A DNA stretch of 64,000 nt, from NCBI GenBank assembly GCA_037176885.1, contig JAWWNJ010000208.1:1-64000 (forward strand). The letters are read 5' to 3'. Each line of letters opens with the position of its first letter. The stretch's first letter is position 1. Position numbers and translations under genes: made by a program. Below the pieces are notes generated by a model. It made no database searches and was not told the origin of the DNA. It worked only from the letters and a program-made list of their open reading frames with translations. This document shows positions 63,983-64,000 of the stretch, in pieces. This DNA comes from Favolaschia claudopus. Taxonomy: Eukaryota; Basidiomycota; Agaricomycetes; Agaricales; Mycenaceae.

Positions 63983-64000
63983 GGCCCTCGATAACAAACC

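Larger units (their letters stand above)
51209..64000. repeat. Segmental duplication, copy B
   Basis: Matches 1-12011 to the last base of the window. Differs by a 778-bp MITE (60273-61050), small indels and about ten substitutions. Coordinate offsets to copy A: +51208 at the start, +51210 after 460, +51209 after 5695, +51989 after the MITE, +51985 after 10241. Confidence 0.97.

Overview
The window looks like nuclear DNA of a basidiomycete fungus, probably Agaricomycetes. Introns are short (49-58 bp, GT..AG), there is a C2/NACHT/WD40 NLR-type STAND gene, and a 5'-truncated DUF6532-type gene fragment. The remainder is almost all transposable elements. There are no prokaryotic operons, rRNA genes or CRISPR arrays. 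The sequence alone does not give the species.

Layout. 1-12011 and 51209-64000 are two copies of one segment about 12 kb long, roughly 99.9% identical and 51.2 kb apart. Each begins inside a copia LTR and reaches an inverted, truncated copia copy. Both carry MITEs, a gypsy-type gag, a palindrome of zinc-knuckle gag remnants, a foldback element and the DUF6532 fragment. Copy B has gained a 778-bp TA-flanked MITE that copy A lacks. 12012-23280 is a patchwork of nested MITEs (hAT-like with 8-bp TSDs, Tc1/mariner-like with TA TSDs), one possible multi-exon gene of unknown function (about 19774-21390, minus) and a palindromic LTR-like unit with a tRNA-like core.

23281-38131 is a retroelement nest. 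A small LTR element encoding a KH-domain protein was split twice: by a 1.6-kb LTR-like unit that itself holds a 4.0-kb non-coding LARD, and by a complete Ty1/copia element whose gag is split by a 2.9-kb TIR element. 39463-44616 holds the NLR gene on the minus strand (14 WD40 repeats, one in-frame TGA). 46128-51369 is a complete plus-strand Ty1/copia element with identical LTRs and a GACTT target duplication, broken by one TGA inside protease.

The most novel item is the KH element. It is complete at 12929-14513: 1585 bp, identical 185-bp LTRs, ATACC target duplication, one 348-codon ORF. A second copy is reconstructable at 23281-38131. Over 180 bp of KH-coding DNA the two differ by about 10 synonymous and 1 non-synonymous changes, so the RNA-binding domain appears to be selected for. 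It has no protease, integrase or reverse transcriptase and must be moved in trans. Its LTR ends (TGTCAGGGG...CCTTACA) match those of the nearby LARD, which suggests a shared mobilising machinery.
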